Below, piece by piece: positions 1 to 12,591 of a stretch of 64,000 bases of DNA; the stretch's first letter is position 1, and every line of letters begins with the position of its first letter. This stretch comes from Jacaranda mimosifolia. Its lineage: Eukaryota > Streptophyta > Magnoliopsida > Lamiales > Bignoniaceae. The DNA lies in NCBI GenBank assembly GCA_018894105.1, contig CM032121.1, positions 8,133,507 to 8,197,506 of the forward strand. Direction: 5' to 3'. Both the position numbers and the translations under genes were made by a program. The notes under the pieces are model-generated. The model was not told the DNA's origin, did not search any database, and saw nothing but the letters and a program-made list of their open reading frames with translations.

Positions 1-214
1 CATTAAAAAATTCAAGGGGCTGGAAAGCTAATTAATCAGGACTCAATTGAAGGAATTAAAGGAATCAACTAGACTAATATGTAAATAGAAAAAGTCAATG
101 GGATAAATTGTAAAGATTGGAGGTCAACGTGAGGCACTAAGCAAAATTAAGGGTTGAATTGAAGTCTGAAGAAAATTTTGGGGCCAATATAAGATGTTCA
201 AAAACATATATATG

Positions 215-249
<35 letters not shown>

Positions 250-3103
250 CATCCCCTATTTCATTAAATTCACACACGCAAACCAGCCTTACCTCTCACC
301 GGAATCCTCTCACTAGCGATGGTAAAACAAAAAACTAACTCGGCCATTGACTTCTTCTCAGCTCAAGGAACACGTCTATACCAAGTATGCCCCCAAAACC
401 ACTAGTGGAATGCCACCGAAAAAATTAAGACCAAACGAAGCTTGGGATAGAGGTGGCAGGCGCGAGAGTTTCAGCGGCTGAAGTTCATGGGTGATGGGTG
501 GATTTTGATAGGTTTATCAAAAGGACTGTTTTGATGCCTCAATTGCAAGTTTTAACGTTTGGTGGTAGAGTAATTGACGCGGAGGCGGACAACTAAATGA
601 AGCAAACAACGATGATGGTAGGAGGCTCTATTCCAACAATTGTTAGCCGCGACCAAGGGGTGGAAACTAATGGGTTTGAGGAGTTGAAGAAGTTCGCAGC
701 TTCAATTTTGAGATTCGACTACCACATGAGAAGAATCGAAGGTGGTGGCGAATGGCAGCATTGGGTGGAGCTGTGACAGTTTTGCTAAAGTTAATCGGCA
801 ACCAGGAAGCGAAGCACAAGATTAAGTGAGGGATTTTAACCACCACAACGAGGCGCACCTAGTGATGGTGTCGTGCACAACTCTGCTGCACGGTAGGCGG
901 TAGGCAACGACACACGGCGACTGAGAGGCCGAATCTTCAAGGCAACGATCCAAATGCGTGTGAGCTAACTTCAAGTTGTGAATTAACCTCAAACTCAGTC
1001 AATTTGATAAAATTCTGACTAATCAATTAATTGATTCTTGATTTAGTTCAATTAAAGTGGTGAGCTAATTTGATGTAAGCATAAGTTATTTGGACCAATA
1101 TTATGATTTTCGACTAAAACGATTGGATAGAAATTTTGGTTGTAAGTGATGTGTGGATTTGGGCTATTAATATAAGACTAATTATCGTTGATTATGTTGA
1201 TTGATGAAATTGAAAAATCTAAATTATGTAATGTTATAAAGACTGATTGTTATTAGGAAAAATATGTGAAATTCATATGGATAGCCTAACTTTATTTAAG
1301 TTATTAGTCTTGGACTAAGAATATTAATTTAAATATGACTAATAAAAGTGAAATATTAGCCTGAATTCGATAAAATATTCAATTGATGAGGTTTGACCAA
1401 AATGGTATGCTTAGAAGGCTAAAATGGTAAGTCGGATTCAAAATAGAACCTTGATCGCCTTAATGAGCTGAATATGTAGCGAAGCTAGTAATGTGAACTA
1501 GATAATTAAGGAAAATAGACTGTGTATCTAAGTACTTCGGTATGAAGATCGAGATAGAACGGTAATCAAGAGAGTAAGAAGGCTAGTGCAATTAGAATGT
1601 GTAAATAGCCGTAATTACTGTTAACAAATGTTATACCATAATATCGGTATCTATATGGCATTCTGATTGAAAATAGGTGGCGAGGATCCCAGCATCTGGC
1701 AGGTATAGAACTTTTGTAGTGGGCATTAAGATTCAAGGTGAGGTTATAGTCCCTTTTATTGATGGGAAAAAGATTATGCCTGCTAATCGTGAATTTTGAT
1801 TTGTTCATATGTGTTTTACTTATTTGTCGTCGTCCTAATGTTCAGAGCCTTTATTGAGTTTGATAAATTCATGTTCTTTTTAGTTTCCAGCCTTGCCGAA
1901 TGGTTTCATGTATAATTACTAATTTTGTTAAGATACCATTGATACAGTCCTATCGATCAATTGTTTGATTATTTTTTGAGATCATTGTTCTACATTGTTA
2001 TTGAAACGGTCTTGTCGACCAATTGTTTCATCTTTCTGAATTCATTATACTACATTATCATTGAAACAATTGTGTCAACCAATTGATTGATTGTTTAACT
2101 TCTATCTGACTGTTAGAATTATTAATTATTGTTGGTACCCTTGGGGAGTTTTGGGCCTTGGACTAGGCTTGAAAGATAATTGGGCTAAAAGGGCGAACGG
2201 TGGCTGGTCTTCTGGCTAGTACCCATTGATGATCCTACCTCATGGTAGCTGGAGATTAGCTGTCTATGAGTGAGGGATCGGCATGCAACCTGCCATGGCA
2301 TGTGTGTGTGTGTGTGTGTGTTTTGTATCGAGCTGATCACTCGAAAAATGGTGGAATAAGGAACCCATTTTTTTTTATCCTGTGGAGTCATAAGGTTGGA
2401 GATCACCAACAGCCCCTTTAATTGTTTGGCCTTAATTTTCATTGATGAGTTCTATTACATTATTTTTATTATTAAATTCTTATTGCTATCTTCGCTCTCA
2501 TGTTGTTTGTTATTGCTTGAAATTTTATACCTCAGTTGTTATACGTATCATAGGCTTAAATGCATCTTCTACTATTGTCCCATTCTGTGAACTTTGATTT
2601 GTTTGATCGTTTTTCTTATATTTTGTCTTATTTAGGCTCCACCAGCACACATGTTAGTTCCCTTATCTTTTTATGCTTAAACTAATTGTTATTTCACTTC
2701 ACTAAGTCATTAGGACTTACTCCTCTTGTATGTTCTTGACTCATTTTCCTAAGTAGGAATTGAGGAGCAGCAGCCATTCCATTTGTGACTATATCTAGTA
2801 TATATAGCTGTATGAGCTGCTATCTGGTTTTACATACATATATGACTTGTTATGTTGGTTCAGGGATGTTAAGTTGAAATCAGTTGCTATTGATGTAAAC
2901 ATTATGTAAATATGGATTTGTGGTGCTAGTAATTATATGATGGTTTTATAGTCCTTGGGGAATGATGTATAGCAAATGTAACAGTAAGTTGAAATTAATG
3001 GTTTTGGGTTGTTATGGAATTATTTAAATTGAATATTTTAGGGTTGTATATTTTGGTTTTAATTAATGTGAATAAGATTGGAGTACACGAAAGGGGTACT
3101 ACA
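1..3103 (+). repeat. Left LTR of long-LTR element A (5' end outside window)
   Basis: This stretch is repeated, with many substitutions and indels, at about 6711-9759. Base 1 corresponds to about base 6711, so roughly 155 bp of the LTR start lie left of the window. It ends in ...GGGGTACTACA, and a tRNA-Met-type primer-binding site follows 4 bp later, which sets the element on the plus strand and makes this the 5' LTR. It holds a (TA)n(GA)n microsatellite near 205-250 and a (TG)n run at about 2304-2322. Short ORFs here are not conserved between the two copies and are not genes. The length (over 3 kb) is large for a plant LTR. Confidence 0.82.
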
Positions 3104-6100
3104 AAGGTGGTATCAGAGTTATGGTTAAGAAAAACTTGGCCTACGTTAGGATATGATCGTCATAGTGTAGAATTCTTGGTTAGTGGATATTAAGTTTGAT
3201 TGTGGAATTAAGTAGGATTCTAGCCTCTTACCTCTAGTGTGTCGGGTATATAATCTTGCAATTATTGAATAGGATGATACTATTTGTAATTATAGCATAA
3301 TTTGAATAATATCTATGAAGGCTGATTTAGATTAGCGTAGAAATATTTTTGAAAGAAATGCATTCAGTTGATAGAGAGTTATTTTGGAAATTAATGTGGT
3401 GCAAGCGATATTTGAAGAAGTTGTATCTGACAAGTAGAGGATTATTCTAGAAAGATACGTATTTGATAAGTAAATGATTATTTTAGAATTGATAGTGCCT
3501 AACATATATATATATATATGTGTGTGTGTAGAAAGATGAGATGTAGGTAGAATAGATATGCTGAAAAAGGTTAGAATGATAATAGTGAAACTGATTCGAT
3601 TGGCTACAAGACAACATCTGATTGAAGAGAAGACCATCGCCTAGGATATGAAATCTATGAGGAACAACATTGTAAATGTAAGGAAAAGGTATGGCGTTGG
3701 CCGTGGAATTTAATGTTATGAGGTATTATTGGGAATTAAGAGGAAAATTAGTGTGTTAATTAGTAAAGTCGATCAGTGCGACTACAAATTGGCAACGAAA
3801 GGGAGAAAAAATGAGAAATTGTCTGTAAGATATGAAGTGTAAGAAATCGTATTATAAGTTCAAGGAAAATAGTATGATGCTATACGTTACATGTGACTTT
3901 TGTGGTAAGTACAAAAGTTTGAAAGAAGAATATCCAATGAGGACATAGAAATAATGAAAGAAGGAGTTGAGGACATCAAATGGAAGTGACAAGATAAAAG
4001 GAGGATACCGATACAACTTAATGAAAATTACGTGTAGAGAATGAAGGCCAATGTTTTGATAAGACATAATTTCTTATGAAACTTGAGGGTATCAAATAGA
4101 TTGATGAAAGTTAAGAACCAATGTTTTGGGAAATAGAAAAACTACATCCTGATCCTGATGATGGAAATTTGAAATCATGGGTTATGGGAGTGAGAAAATA
4201 TTTACAGCATGAATAGATATATCCCAAAAGGTAGCTAATTTACAATCCATCATTCTGAAGGTGTGAAGCATTATGCCACTTTAAATTTTCGGAAGAACGA
4301 TATTTTGGAGAATGTATTATTTGTAGACATGTTTGTGAGATTATAATTTGATAAACTGATGATCGCCTTAGCCACAGTTGCATCCGATAATTAGAAGACC
4401 ATTTAAGATGATTGAAAATTGACAAGTAAGATGATGTGGTTATTTGGGAAAAACCAGTTAGCTAATAACAAAAGTAAATTGTATAACTACAAAATGAAGT
4501 TGAATGGGAAAGAAGGATAAATGTCCCTAGCAGATGAAGTTTTGGAAAATCACATTGTGAATTTAAAGGGAAAGGTGCCACTAGCTGTTAAATACAGGAG
4601 ACATATGCGGTATGCACTGGAAATTGAGAGAAAAATATTAGATAAAGACATGGGAATCAATTAAGAAGGATTTGGAAAAATAAATGGGAAAGACGAGATA
4701 AAGGTTTCTTATTAATATAGCATGTCAAAAATGTGGATAGAGGATAGAAATTGGTGTTAATTTCACTAAGATACAATCCCATTTGAGGATTAGAAAATGT
4801 GGATGAAGAATGAAACCCATACTTTAAAATGGGAATGCACATCCCAACCTTGATAAGGAAAATCAAAAATCATGATATAGACCAATCAGGAAAAATAGTC
4901 AAAGCACATATATATGTATATGAATAAATAGCCTAGTTTTATAAGTGGAGTATGATATAATATTTAGTTTAATGATGACATACTAAATTTAGTAAGTTTT
5001 GTCCATCATGAATCATACATTAGCTGGATTGATCTGATGGTCTAAATGTTCATGAAAACCAAATTAACCTATATATAGTGATAAAATCATGCGTGAATCT
5101 TGCATATAAATAGAATTGTATCGTGCTTATCATATATGCTGATTTGAGTTTTAAGGAACCTTGGCTTCAAATTAGATATCCTATATTTTCTAAAAGAAAA
5201 TAGCCATCCTCATTATTTATATTTAAGATAAAAGCTATTGGCTAATCAAGCTCAAACTTGTCCAACAAGGCTGAAATTATGACAAAGTGGGAGAAGACAT
5301 AACTGAAACATCCTCAAGCTATGCAACCATACGTTGATTAGGTCAAAACAGATTAGCACCAATCAATTGAACTGGCACGCCTGAAGACTGCAATAGAGAA
5401 GCTCTAAGTAGAAACTTCTTGTAGAAAGAATTGAAGAGAACAACGAATGTTGCTTCATCCCGTTGATTGATCCAAATGTAGGAAGCATGTGGCATAAATC
5501 ATGTTGCAGTGGGATGATCAACTCTACAACCATGTTGATAAGCGAATTAGGTTGGTAATTTCAAAAGTATAGTAGAAATCATATGAAGGATAGCCTCAAG
5601 GAATTTCTAGAGTTTCACATCTCAAAATCATTGAATGGATCAGACATGTAGAACAAAGGGGTACATATTGAGGAATACGATGCAATTTGAGGATTGAGAT
5701 AACTTGATGAACAAAGGAATAGAGTATACTGCTTACTTTTAGGAAGGACCTTGCATCACTAATAGGAATTGGCAGAATAATAGTAAGAGCTCAACGAAAC
5801 TAATCAAGTATGGGAATCAGGATGTCTTTTCCTACGTAAGCTATTTAATTTATTGTAGGTATCTGGATTTATTTAAGATTGAGACTACAAAAAGGAAACT
5901 ATAAAATGGAAATTAGGGGGGAGAAGTGGGCTGAGAACTACCTTTACTTGTAATATCAACATTAGGTATTGAGATGATTCTATTAAGGTCAATCTAAGTA
6001 TTCACAGCATTTGCAAATATGATACATAGAGAACTAGTCGAATTGTTGGGGTTGATTTATAGTGATCTTGTTAAGGACCTTTAAAATACTTGGAATTGAG

Positions 6101-6555
6101 GAATAAGCCCTACTATATATGTGTTTGATCCTGCAAAAACGTAGGGTTGATCTTATCAAAACTAAGGCTATGAACAACTAAAAATGAATTACTAAACTCA
6201 GTATGGATGGTAAAATAAGCAAAAGATAAATATGGGTATTGCATGGATGAAAATTCGACTCTAGGTTATGGGATCTAGAGATTAAATCCGGACATGCGAT
6301 GAAACATGAGATATTCAAGAAAGGATAGTAGATTGAAAAACTTGAGTCAGTAATCTCAAACATTGAGGGCTTTAGGTTTCAGTCTCAGCAAAGTAGAAAT
6401 CACTTGGATTAGACGAGAAAATATATGGAACTCATGGAGCTAAGAACAATTTACCGAGAGAAATATTTTGGGGATAAGAAGATAATGAGTGATATTGAAC
6501 TTATCCAAACTTTAGACGAGAAACTGGCAACCATATTCTTTAAAGGATGGATGAT
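3104..6555 (+). mobile_element. Decayed internal region of long-LTR element A
   Basis: About 3.45 kb lie between the two LTRs. No open frame encodes protease, reverse transcriptase, RNase H or integrase. At about 5595-5645 one plus-strand frame gives a stretch like the gypsy gag motif FL.F.P..F.G..D, but it hits a stop at once, so it is at best a relic. The region is purine-rich on the plus strand, as decayed retroelement coding DNA often is. A large-retrotransposon-derivative (LARD) or a deleted gypsy element are both possible. ORFs read on the minus strand here are chance frames. Confidence 0.6.
3108..3120 (+). other. Primer-binding site of element A
   Basis: TGGTATCAGAGTT lies 4 bp after the LTR end. 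It matches the 3' end complement of initiator tRNA-Met (usual form TGGTATCAGAGCC) except for the last two bases. This is the normal start of minus-strand DNA synthesis for many plant LTR retrotransposons and fixes the element's orientation. Confidence 0.8.
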
Positions 6556-9500
6556 TGTAACACCCCTAAATTCTTAAATATGAAAAAATCCCTAAATATA
6601 TGTATTTCATAAATTGATTAAAATTTTAATTTTAAATAAGGGGAAAAAAATAAAAAAAATCAATAAAGGATCAAAAGTCCATTTAAAATCCATAGGATCT
6701 CAATTCAACATTAAAAAAATTGAGGGGCTAGAAAGCTAATTAATCAGGAATCAGTTGAAGGAATTAAAGGAATCAATTGGACCAATATGCAAATAGAAAA
6801 AGGCGAAGGGAAAAATTGTAAAGGTTGGAGGTTAATGTGAAGTACTAAGAAAAATTAAGGGTTGAATTGAAGTCTGAAGAAAATTTTAAGGCCAATCTGA
6901 GATGTCCACAAACCTAATATATATATATATACAGAGCACCCCCTATTTCATTTAATTCACACATGTAAACCAGCCTCACCTCTTACCGGTGCCAGAAAAT
7001 AGAAGACTAACTCAGCCATTACCTTCTTCTCAGCTTAAGAAATAGTCCATACCAAGAACGCTGCAAAAAAATAGACAAAATGCCAGAAAAATTAAAATCG
7101 AATGCTGTAGGGGTGGAAAGTACTGCGATTTCAGCGGTTGAAGCTCATGGGTAATGGGTTTATCAAGAGGATCATTTCGATGCCCTCAATTACAAGTTTT
7201 AACATTTGGTGATGAAGTATTTGATATAGCGGTGGATGGCTAAACGAAACATACAACGATGATGGTGGAAGGCTCCATTCTGGAGACTATTGGTCGCTGC
7301 CAAGGGGTGGAAATTGACGGGCTTGAGGAGTTGAAGAAGTTGGCAGCTTCAATTTTGAGATTCAACAACCACATGAGGTGAATTGAAAGTGGTGGCGAGC
7401 AGCGGTGTTGGGTGGTGCAATAGCAATTATGTTAAAATTAACCTGCGACTGGGCGGTGGAGCATAAAATTGAGTAAGGGGTTTTAACCAGCATGACAAAG
7501 TGCACTGGTGGTGGTGGCCGTACAAAACTCCAGCAGGTGGTAGACGGCGGCGCACGAGCTGATAGTGGCCAATTGCGACGGCTCCGACGGTCGAAAAACA
7601 TAATCTCTGGGGTGATGATCCGGACTCATGCGAGTTGACTTCAAGTTGTGAATTGACCTCAAACTCAGCCAATTTTGTAAAAGTCCGATTAATTGATTTT
7701 GATTTAGTTCAATTAAAGTGTTAAGCTAATTTTCAATCTAAACATAAGTTATTTGGACCAATATTGTGATTTTAGACTGAAACGATTTGATAGAAAATTT
7801 GATTGTAAGTGATGTGTGGATCTGGGCTATTAATAGAAGACTAATTATCATTGATTTTGTTGATTTATGTAATTGGAAAATCTAAATTATATAACGTTAT
7901 AATGATTGATTATTGTCCAGAAAAATATGTGAAATTCATATGGATGGCCTAAGCATATTAATTTAAATATTACCAATAAAAGTGAAATACTACCTCAAAT
8001 ACGATGAAATCTTCAATTGATGAGGTTTAACCAAATGGGTATGCTTAAGAGGCTAAAATGATGAGTTGGATTCGAAATAAAACCTTGATCGCCTCAATGA
8101 ACTAAATATGTAGCGGAGCTAGTAATGTGAATTAGATAATTAAGAAAAATAGACCATGTATCTAAGTACTTTAGTATAAAGACCGAGATAGAATGGTAAT
8201 CAAGAGAATAAGAAGGCTAGAGTAATTAGAACCTGTAAATAACCATAATTACTATTAGTAAATGTTATGACGTAGTATCGATACTTATAAGGCACTTTTA
8301 TTGAAAATAGGTGACGAGGATCCCAAAATATGGTAGGCAAAGAGCTTCTATTGTGGGCACTAAGATTCGAGGTGAGGTTATAGTCCTTTTTATTGCTGGA
8401 AAAAAGATTATGTCTGCTAATCGAGATCTCAATTTTTTCATATGTGCTTTACCTGTTTGCTATCGTCCTGATGTTCAAAGCCTTTGTTGAGTTTGATAAA
8501 TCTATGTTCTTTCTAGTCCCTAACCTTGCCTGTTGGTTTCATGCATAATTACTGATTCTATTGAAATGTCGATGATACTGTCTTGTTAACTAATTGTCTG
8601 ATAGTTTTTTAAGGTTATTGTTCTACATTGTTATTGAAACGGTCCTGTCGACCAATTGTTTCATATTTCTGAATTCATTATACTGCACTATCATTGAAAT
8701 GGCCATGCCAATCGATTAATTATTGTTTGACTTTTATTCGGCTGTTGGAATTGTTAATTGTTGTTGGTACCTTTGGGGAGTTTTGGACTTGGGGCTAAGC
8801 TTGGAAAGACGATTAGGTAAAACGGACAAACAGTAGCTAGTCTCTCGGCTTGTACCCATTGATGATCCTACCTCATGGTAGTTGGAGGTTAACTATCTAT
8901 GAATGAGGGATCGACATGCGGCAGGCCATGCCATGTGTGTGCATGTGTGTTTGTTGTGTTGAGCTAATCACTCAGAAAATAAAGGAATAGAGAATCCCCT
9001 TTTTTGATATTCTAGGGAGTCATAAGGTTGGAGATCACCAATAACCCTTTTGATTGTTTAGCCATAATTTTCATTGACGAGTTCTATTTTATTATTTGTG
9101 TTATTAAATTTGTATTGATATCTTCGTTCTCGTGTTGTTTGTTATTACCTGAAATTTTGTACCCTAGTTGTTATGCTTATCACAGGCTTAAACTCATCTT
9201 CTACCATTGTCTCGTTCTATGAACTTTGATTTGTTTGATCATTTTTCCTGTATTTTATCTTATTTAGGCTTCACTAGTACACTTGTTAGTTTCCTTCTTT
9301 TTATATGATTAAACTGACTTTTATTTCACCTTACTAAGTATTAGGACTTACTCCTCCTACATGTTATTGATTCTTTTTCCTAGATACAAATTAAGGAGCA
9401 GCAACCATGTCGTTCATAATTGTATCTAGTATAAATAATTGCATGTGTTGGTAGCTAGCTGTACACACGTATATGACATGCTATGTTGGTTCAAGGATGT

Positions 9501-9759
9501 TAAGTTGAACTCAGTTGTTGTTGATATAGATATTACGTAAATATGGATTTGTGATACTAGTAACTATATGATGGTTTTGTAGCCCTTAGGAAATGATATA
9601 TAATGGAATATAATAGTAAGTTGGAATTAATGGTTTTGGGTTGTTATGGAATTATTTAAATTAAATACTTTAGGGGTGCGTATTCTATTTTTAATTAATG
9701 TGAATAAGATTGGAGTAGCACCTCAATCGAAAACAGGTACCTCATGAACATGCGCTACA
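6556..9759 (+). repeat. Right LTR of long-LTR element A
   Basis: Begins TGTAACACCCC and is collinear with 1-3103 from about 6711 onward, including the AT-rich microsatellite near 6920, the TG-rich stretch near 8935 and the A/T-rich 3' third. The right end is placed at ...GCGCTACA by comparison with the left copy, but the last 40 bp differ: the left copy's short CACGAAAGGGGTA segment is replaced by about 37 unrelated bases. The target-site duplication cannot be checked because the left end of the element is outside the window. Confidence 0.78.
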
Positions 9760-11048
9760 AATGTGGTGCCATATAGGTGTCATTATTCTTTTTTTTGGTT
9801 CCCAAATACCCATGGCAACTTAATTAAAGAAGCAACAACTTCGTAGATAAATGCTTCTACTAAAGATTTCTTCATAAACAATTGCTTAAAATAATAGTAT
9901 CATTTTGAAATTAAATTAATTATTAATTCTTTTGTAAATAAATTTGAACTTGTTTGAGCTCAATTTAATAAGTTCGCAGAGCTTAACTCCAGCTCATTTA
10001 AATAATCAATCCTGCACTCAAAAACTCGATGTGTTTACGTCCCTAGCTACTCCCTTATCGTAATATTCTATGAACATTGTATCAATGTCATTCCAATTTG
10101 TACCCTTAACCTTTGTGTAAAATAAATGCAATATGCAAAATATGCAACTTATAAAATAATTGGTGAATTAATTTTTAACTATTATTTTACTTTTGATATT
10201 GAAAATCTCATTTAAAAGATTTAAAAATTAAAAGAAAAAAATTTCGTGCTTTAGCCTTGAAATTTCGTTCATGGCTACAAATATTTATGAAAAGATTCTT
10301 GTTTAAATTAAATCAGTTTGACGACACATATAGCATTTGCAAGATACGTAAATTTACACTTTTCCAATTCAAACATCAATCTTCTAAGGCTTTAAAATCT
10401 TTTATTCTCTATTATTCTCTAAATACACAATTTTTGTCATTTTGTGCCGGATTATTATATAGGAATGATCCTAAATATTCTAGGGTTGGATTTAGATTAT
10501 ATGCATTAGATGTGAAAATACTAATGGTGCCAAGGTTGCATTAGGTGGTACTTGCTATGAATCAAAGCATCACCAATAGACCAACCAACCTTTAATTGTT
10601 TATTAGGTGGTACTTGCTATGGATCGGATATGTATATATCATACTTGTATCCATTTATAATTGGATATCTACTAATCAAATATGGATAATATCCGCTTTA
10701 AACAATACGAATAAATTTTATATAAATGGACACAAATATGAACAATAAACAAATTTTCGAATATCCATTTACAGTTTTAGTCAAGAAGTATATAATCTTA
10801 GGCCTAACCATAGGGGAGGGGGATGTACTCTACCCTTAAAAAATCAAGAGGTAATCCCTTCATCCCAAATTTATTCTTTCTATTTCATTTTCGGGATACC
10901 AGACAAAACTTCGTTTCTTAAAATAGAAGCTCTTCTTTCTTCTTTTCTCGAAAAACTATCATTTCACTTTAAACGTAACACAACCACCTTTCAACAAATA
11001 TCTTGGATGACAATAGCATAAGGCACATTTTTTTTGTTTTTTTGATCA
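9760..11048. other. AT-rich stretch without a gene
   Basis: No coding region, RNA gene or complete mobile element was recognised. A 19-bp direct repeat (TTAGGTGGTACTTGCTATG) occurs at about 10541 and 10602. The stretch 10625-10760 has several GGATAT/ATATCC boxes in both orientations, which resembles the inside of a decayed MITE, but no clear ends or target duplication were seen. The 95-codon ORF at 10257-10544 has no recognisable domain. Confidence 0.5.
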
Positions 11049-11053
11049 ACCAT

Positions 11054-11406
11054 TGTTAAAGAATGGACCTTGGGCCTAACTCAACCCCAAAAGCTAATTC
11101 AAGAGATAAGGATTCCAAGGCCATATATAGAGACCACAACTTATTTATTTCACCGATGTGGGACAACACTAACACACCCCGCACACGCCCAGGAATGAAC
11201 ATCTGGAGCGTGGAATAACATGAAATGGATGGCCCAACAATACTGGGTAGCCCAACATCGGGAATATGTGGCTTTGATACCATGTTAAAGAATGAACCTT
11301 GGGCCTTACTCAACCCCAAAAGCTAGCTCAAGAGGTGAGGAATGTCCAAGACCATATATAGAGACCACAATTTATTTATTTCACCGATGTAGGGACAACA
11401 CTAACA
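11054..11406 (-). mobile_element. TRIM (terminal-repeat retrotransposon in miniature), complete
   Basis: Two terminal direct repeats of 121 and 124 bp (11054-11174 and 11283-11406) start TGTTA and end AACA in both copies and flank only 108 bp. The element is bounded by the 5-bp target duplication ACCAT (11049-11053 and 11407-11411). On the minus strand the 5' repeat is followed directly by TGGTATCAAAGCC (plus 11270-11282), a tRNA-Met primer-binding site, so the element reads on the minus strand. The CCCACATCGG-type box inside the repeat (seen as CCGATGTGGG on the plus strand) is typical of a TRIM family widespread in plants. It has no coding capacity and would depend on an autonomous LTR element. 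Confidence 0.9.
11283..11406 (-). repeat. TRIM terminal repeat, 5' copy on the minus strand
   Basis: Second 124-bp terminal repeat of the TRIM. It differs from its partner at 11054-11174 by a few substitutions and three extra bases, so the insertion is moderately old. It directly borders the primer-binding site. Confidence 0.85.
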
Positions 11407-11864
11407 ACCATAGCACAAGGCACATAAGAGGTATGCTTTTCAATTTTCACGCAAAAGTTTAGACTGAGCCAAAATAGATTCCATTAATTAATTGGGCTAA
11501 AATCGAGATTATGATTATTGGTCATAAGCTAACCAACCTAAATGTGTTAATTTTGTAGACAACTTTATGGTTGGTTCGAGATATTAGAATTTATTAATTA
11601 TAAGTAATCTCATTAGGCCTCTAAATTTTGGTTATTTTGTTTCAAGCTCCTCATGGCTATGACATGAATAAAAGGGCTGGATATAATCATTGGTAACATT
11701 TTTCTCCATTATATAATTAGTACAGTAATTCCATCAGCGATGACATTAATATATAATTCAAAATTTAGTGCATAAAAGAATTATCAAAGAGATTTCAAAT
11801 GCAATCCCAATTTCAATCACCCAAACCAAATACAAGAATATAGGTATCATTTTCCTCTCATACT

Positions 11865-12040
11865 TATTGAAGGAAACTAAATATTTCCTTCTTCATTTAA
11901 ATATTTCCCCTGATTTCTAGCAACTTTCTTATTGCTTTCCTTTTAATAGTTTAGAAAATCTTATTGTACCAATGTATATTTAAAGTGACTGAATGTAATA
12001 CCTTGAGTGTGGCTTTTCAGTGTTATCTGGCTGTGTCTCT
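11865..12040 (+). repeat. Probable 5' LTR of copia element P (boundaries approximate)
   Basis: A short region beginning around TGAAGGAAACTAAATATTT, followed at 12044-12056 by TGGTACCAGAGCC, a one-mismatch tRNA-Met primer-binding site, and then by a copia-type gag. Its size (about 180 bp) fits a short copia LTR. No matching 3' LTR was found in the window, so the limits are inferred from the primer-binding site only. Confidence 0.45.
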
Positions 12041-12120
12041 TTATGGTACCAGAGCCCTCATGCTCTAAAGAGCACAACTGATTCATCCCTGCAAATCATC
12101 TTCTCTCCACCTAGTCGACA

Positions 12121-12585
12121 ATGACAACCACTAGTTTCTCTGCCACCAGAAACACCATACTTGAAAAAGAGAACACCTAAACCACTTCCCCATCAGTTCA
12201 ACCATCTTCATGTGTTCTCAACCCCCTCACACAATCTGGATAGTATATCACCATCAATCCTGGCACCTAGTTGCCCATTAAACTTGCAAGCAGCCGAAAC
12301 TATCTCACATAGAGAGCTCTAATAGAATTCCTTCTTGGATACAATATGCTGCCATTTATCGAAGGCACCCTTCCCTACCTACCGAAGATAGATCCCGAAT
12401 AGCACTCTTGGTGGCGCTGCCAAGATGGCTTTATCCGCCATGCCATCATGGCATCTACTGATGCTACCATTGCACTCTTGGTGGCCACGTCCTAAAGTTC
12501 ACTTGTGGATGGACTCATCTTGAGACTTCATACGCCAATAAATCTCAATCTCGTGTTTATAGTCTTCGTCATACTAAAAGCTGCC
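12121..12585 (+). pseudogene. Copia gag, N-terminal part (interrupted by nested gypsy element)
   Basis: An ATG at 12121 opens a short frame that soon stops. Further on, translation with stops and frame changes gives the copia gag signature NYL.W followed by FLLGYNMLPFIEGTLP (12295-12380) and then SRVYSLRHTK (about 12550-12578), motifs of the UBN2-type gag of plant Ty1/copia elements. The reading breaks off at about 12586, where the LTR of a gypsy element begins, and resumes after 16445. Stops at several points show this gag was already dead or has decayed since. Confidence 0.72.
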
Positions 12586-12591
12586 TATAAT

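Noticed and set aside
3332..4866. Minus-strand ORFs of 61-101 codons in the interior of element A
   Set aside because: Low-complexity, no domain, and opposite to the element's orientation shown by its primer-binding site.
7362..7672. Two overlapping minus-strand ORFs rich in Arg, Pro and Ser
   Set aside because: They lie in the right LTR of element A; the matching part of the left LTR (about 660-960) does not keep them open.
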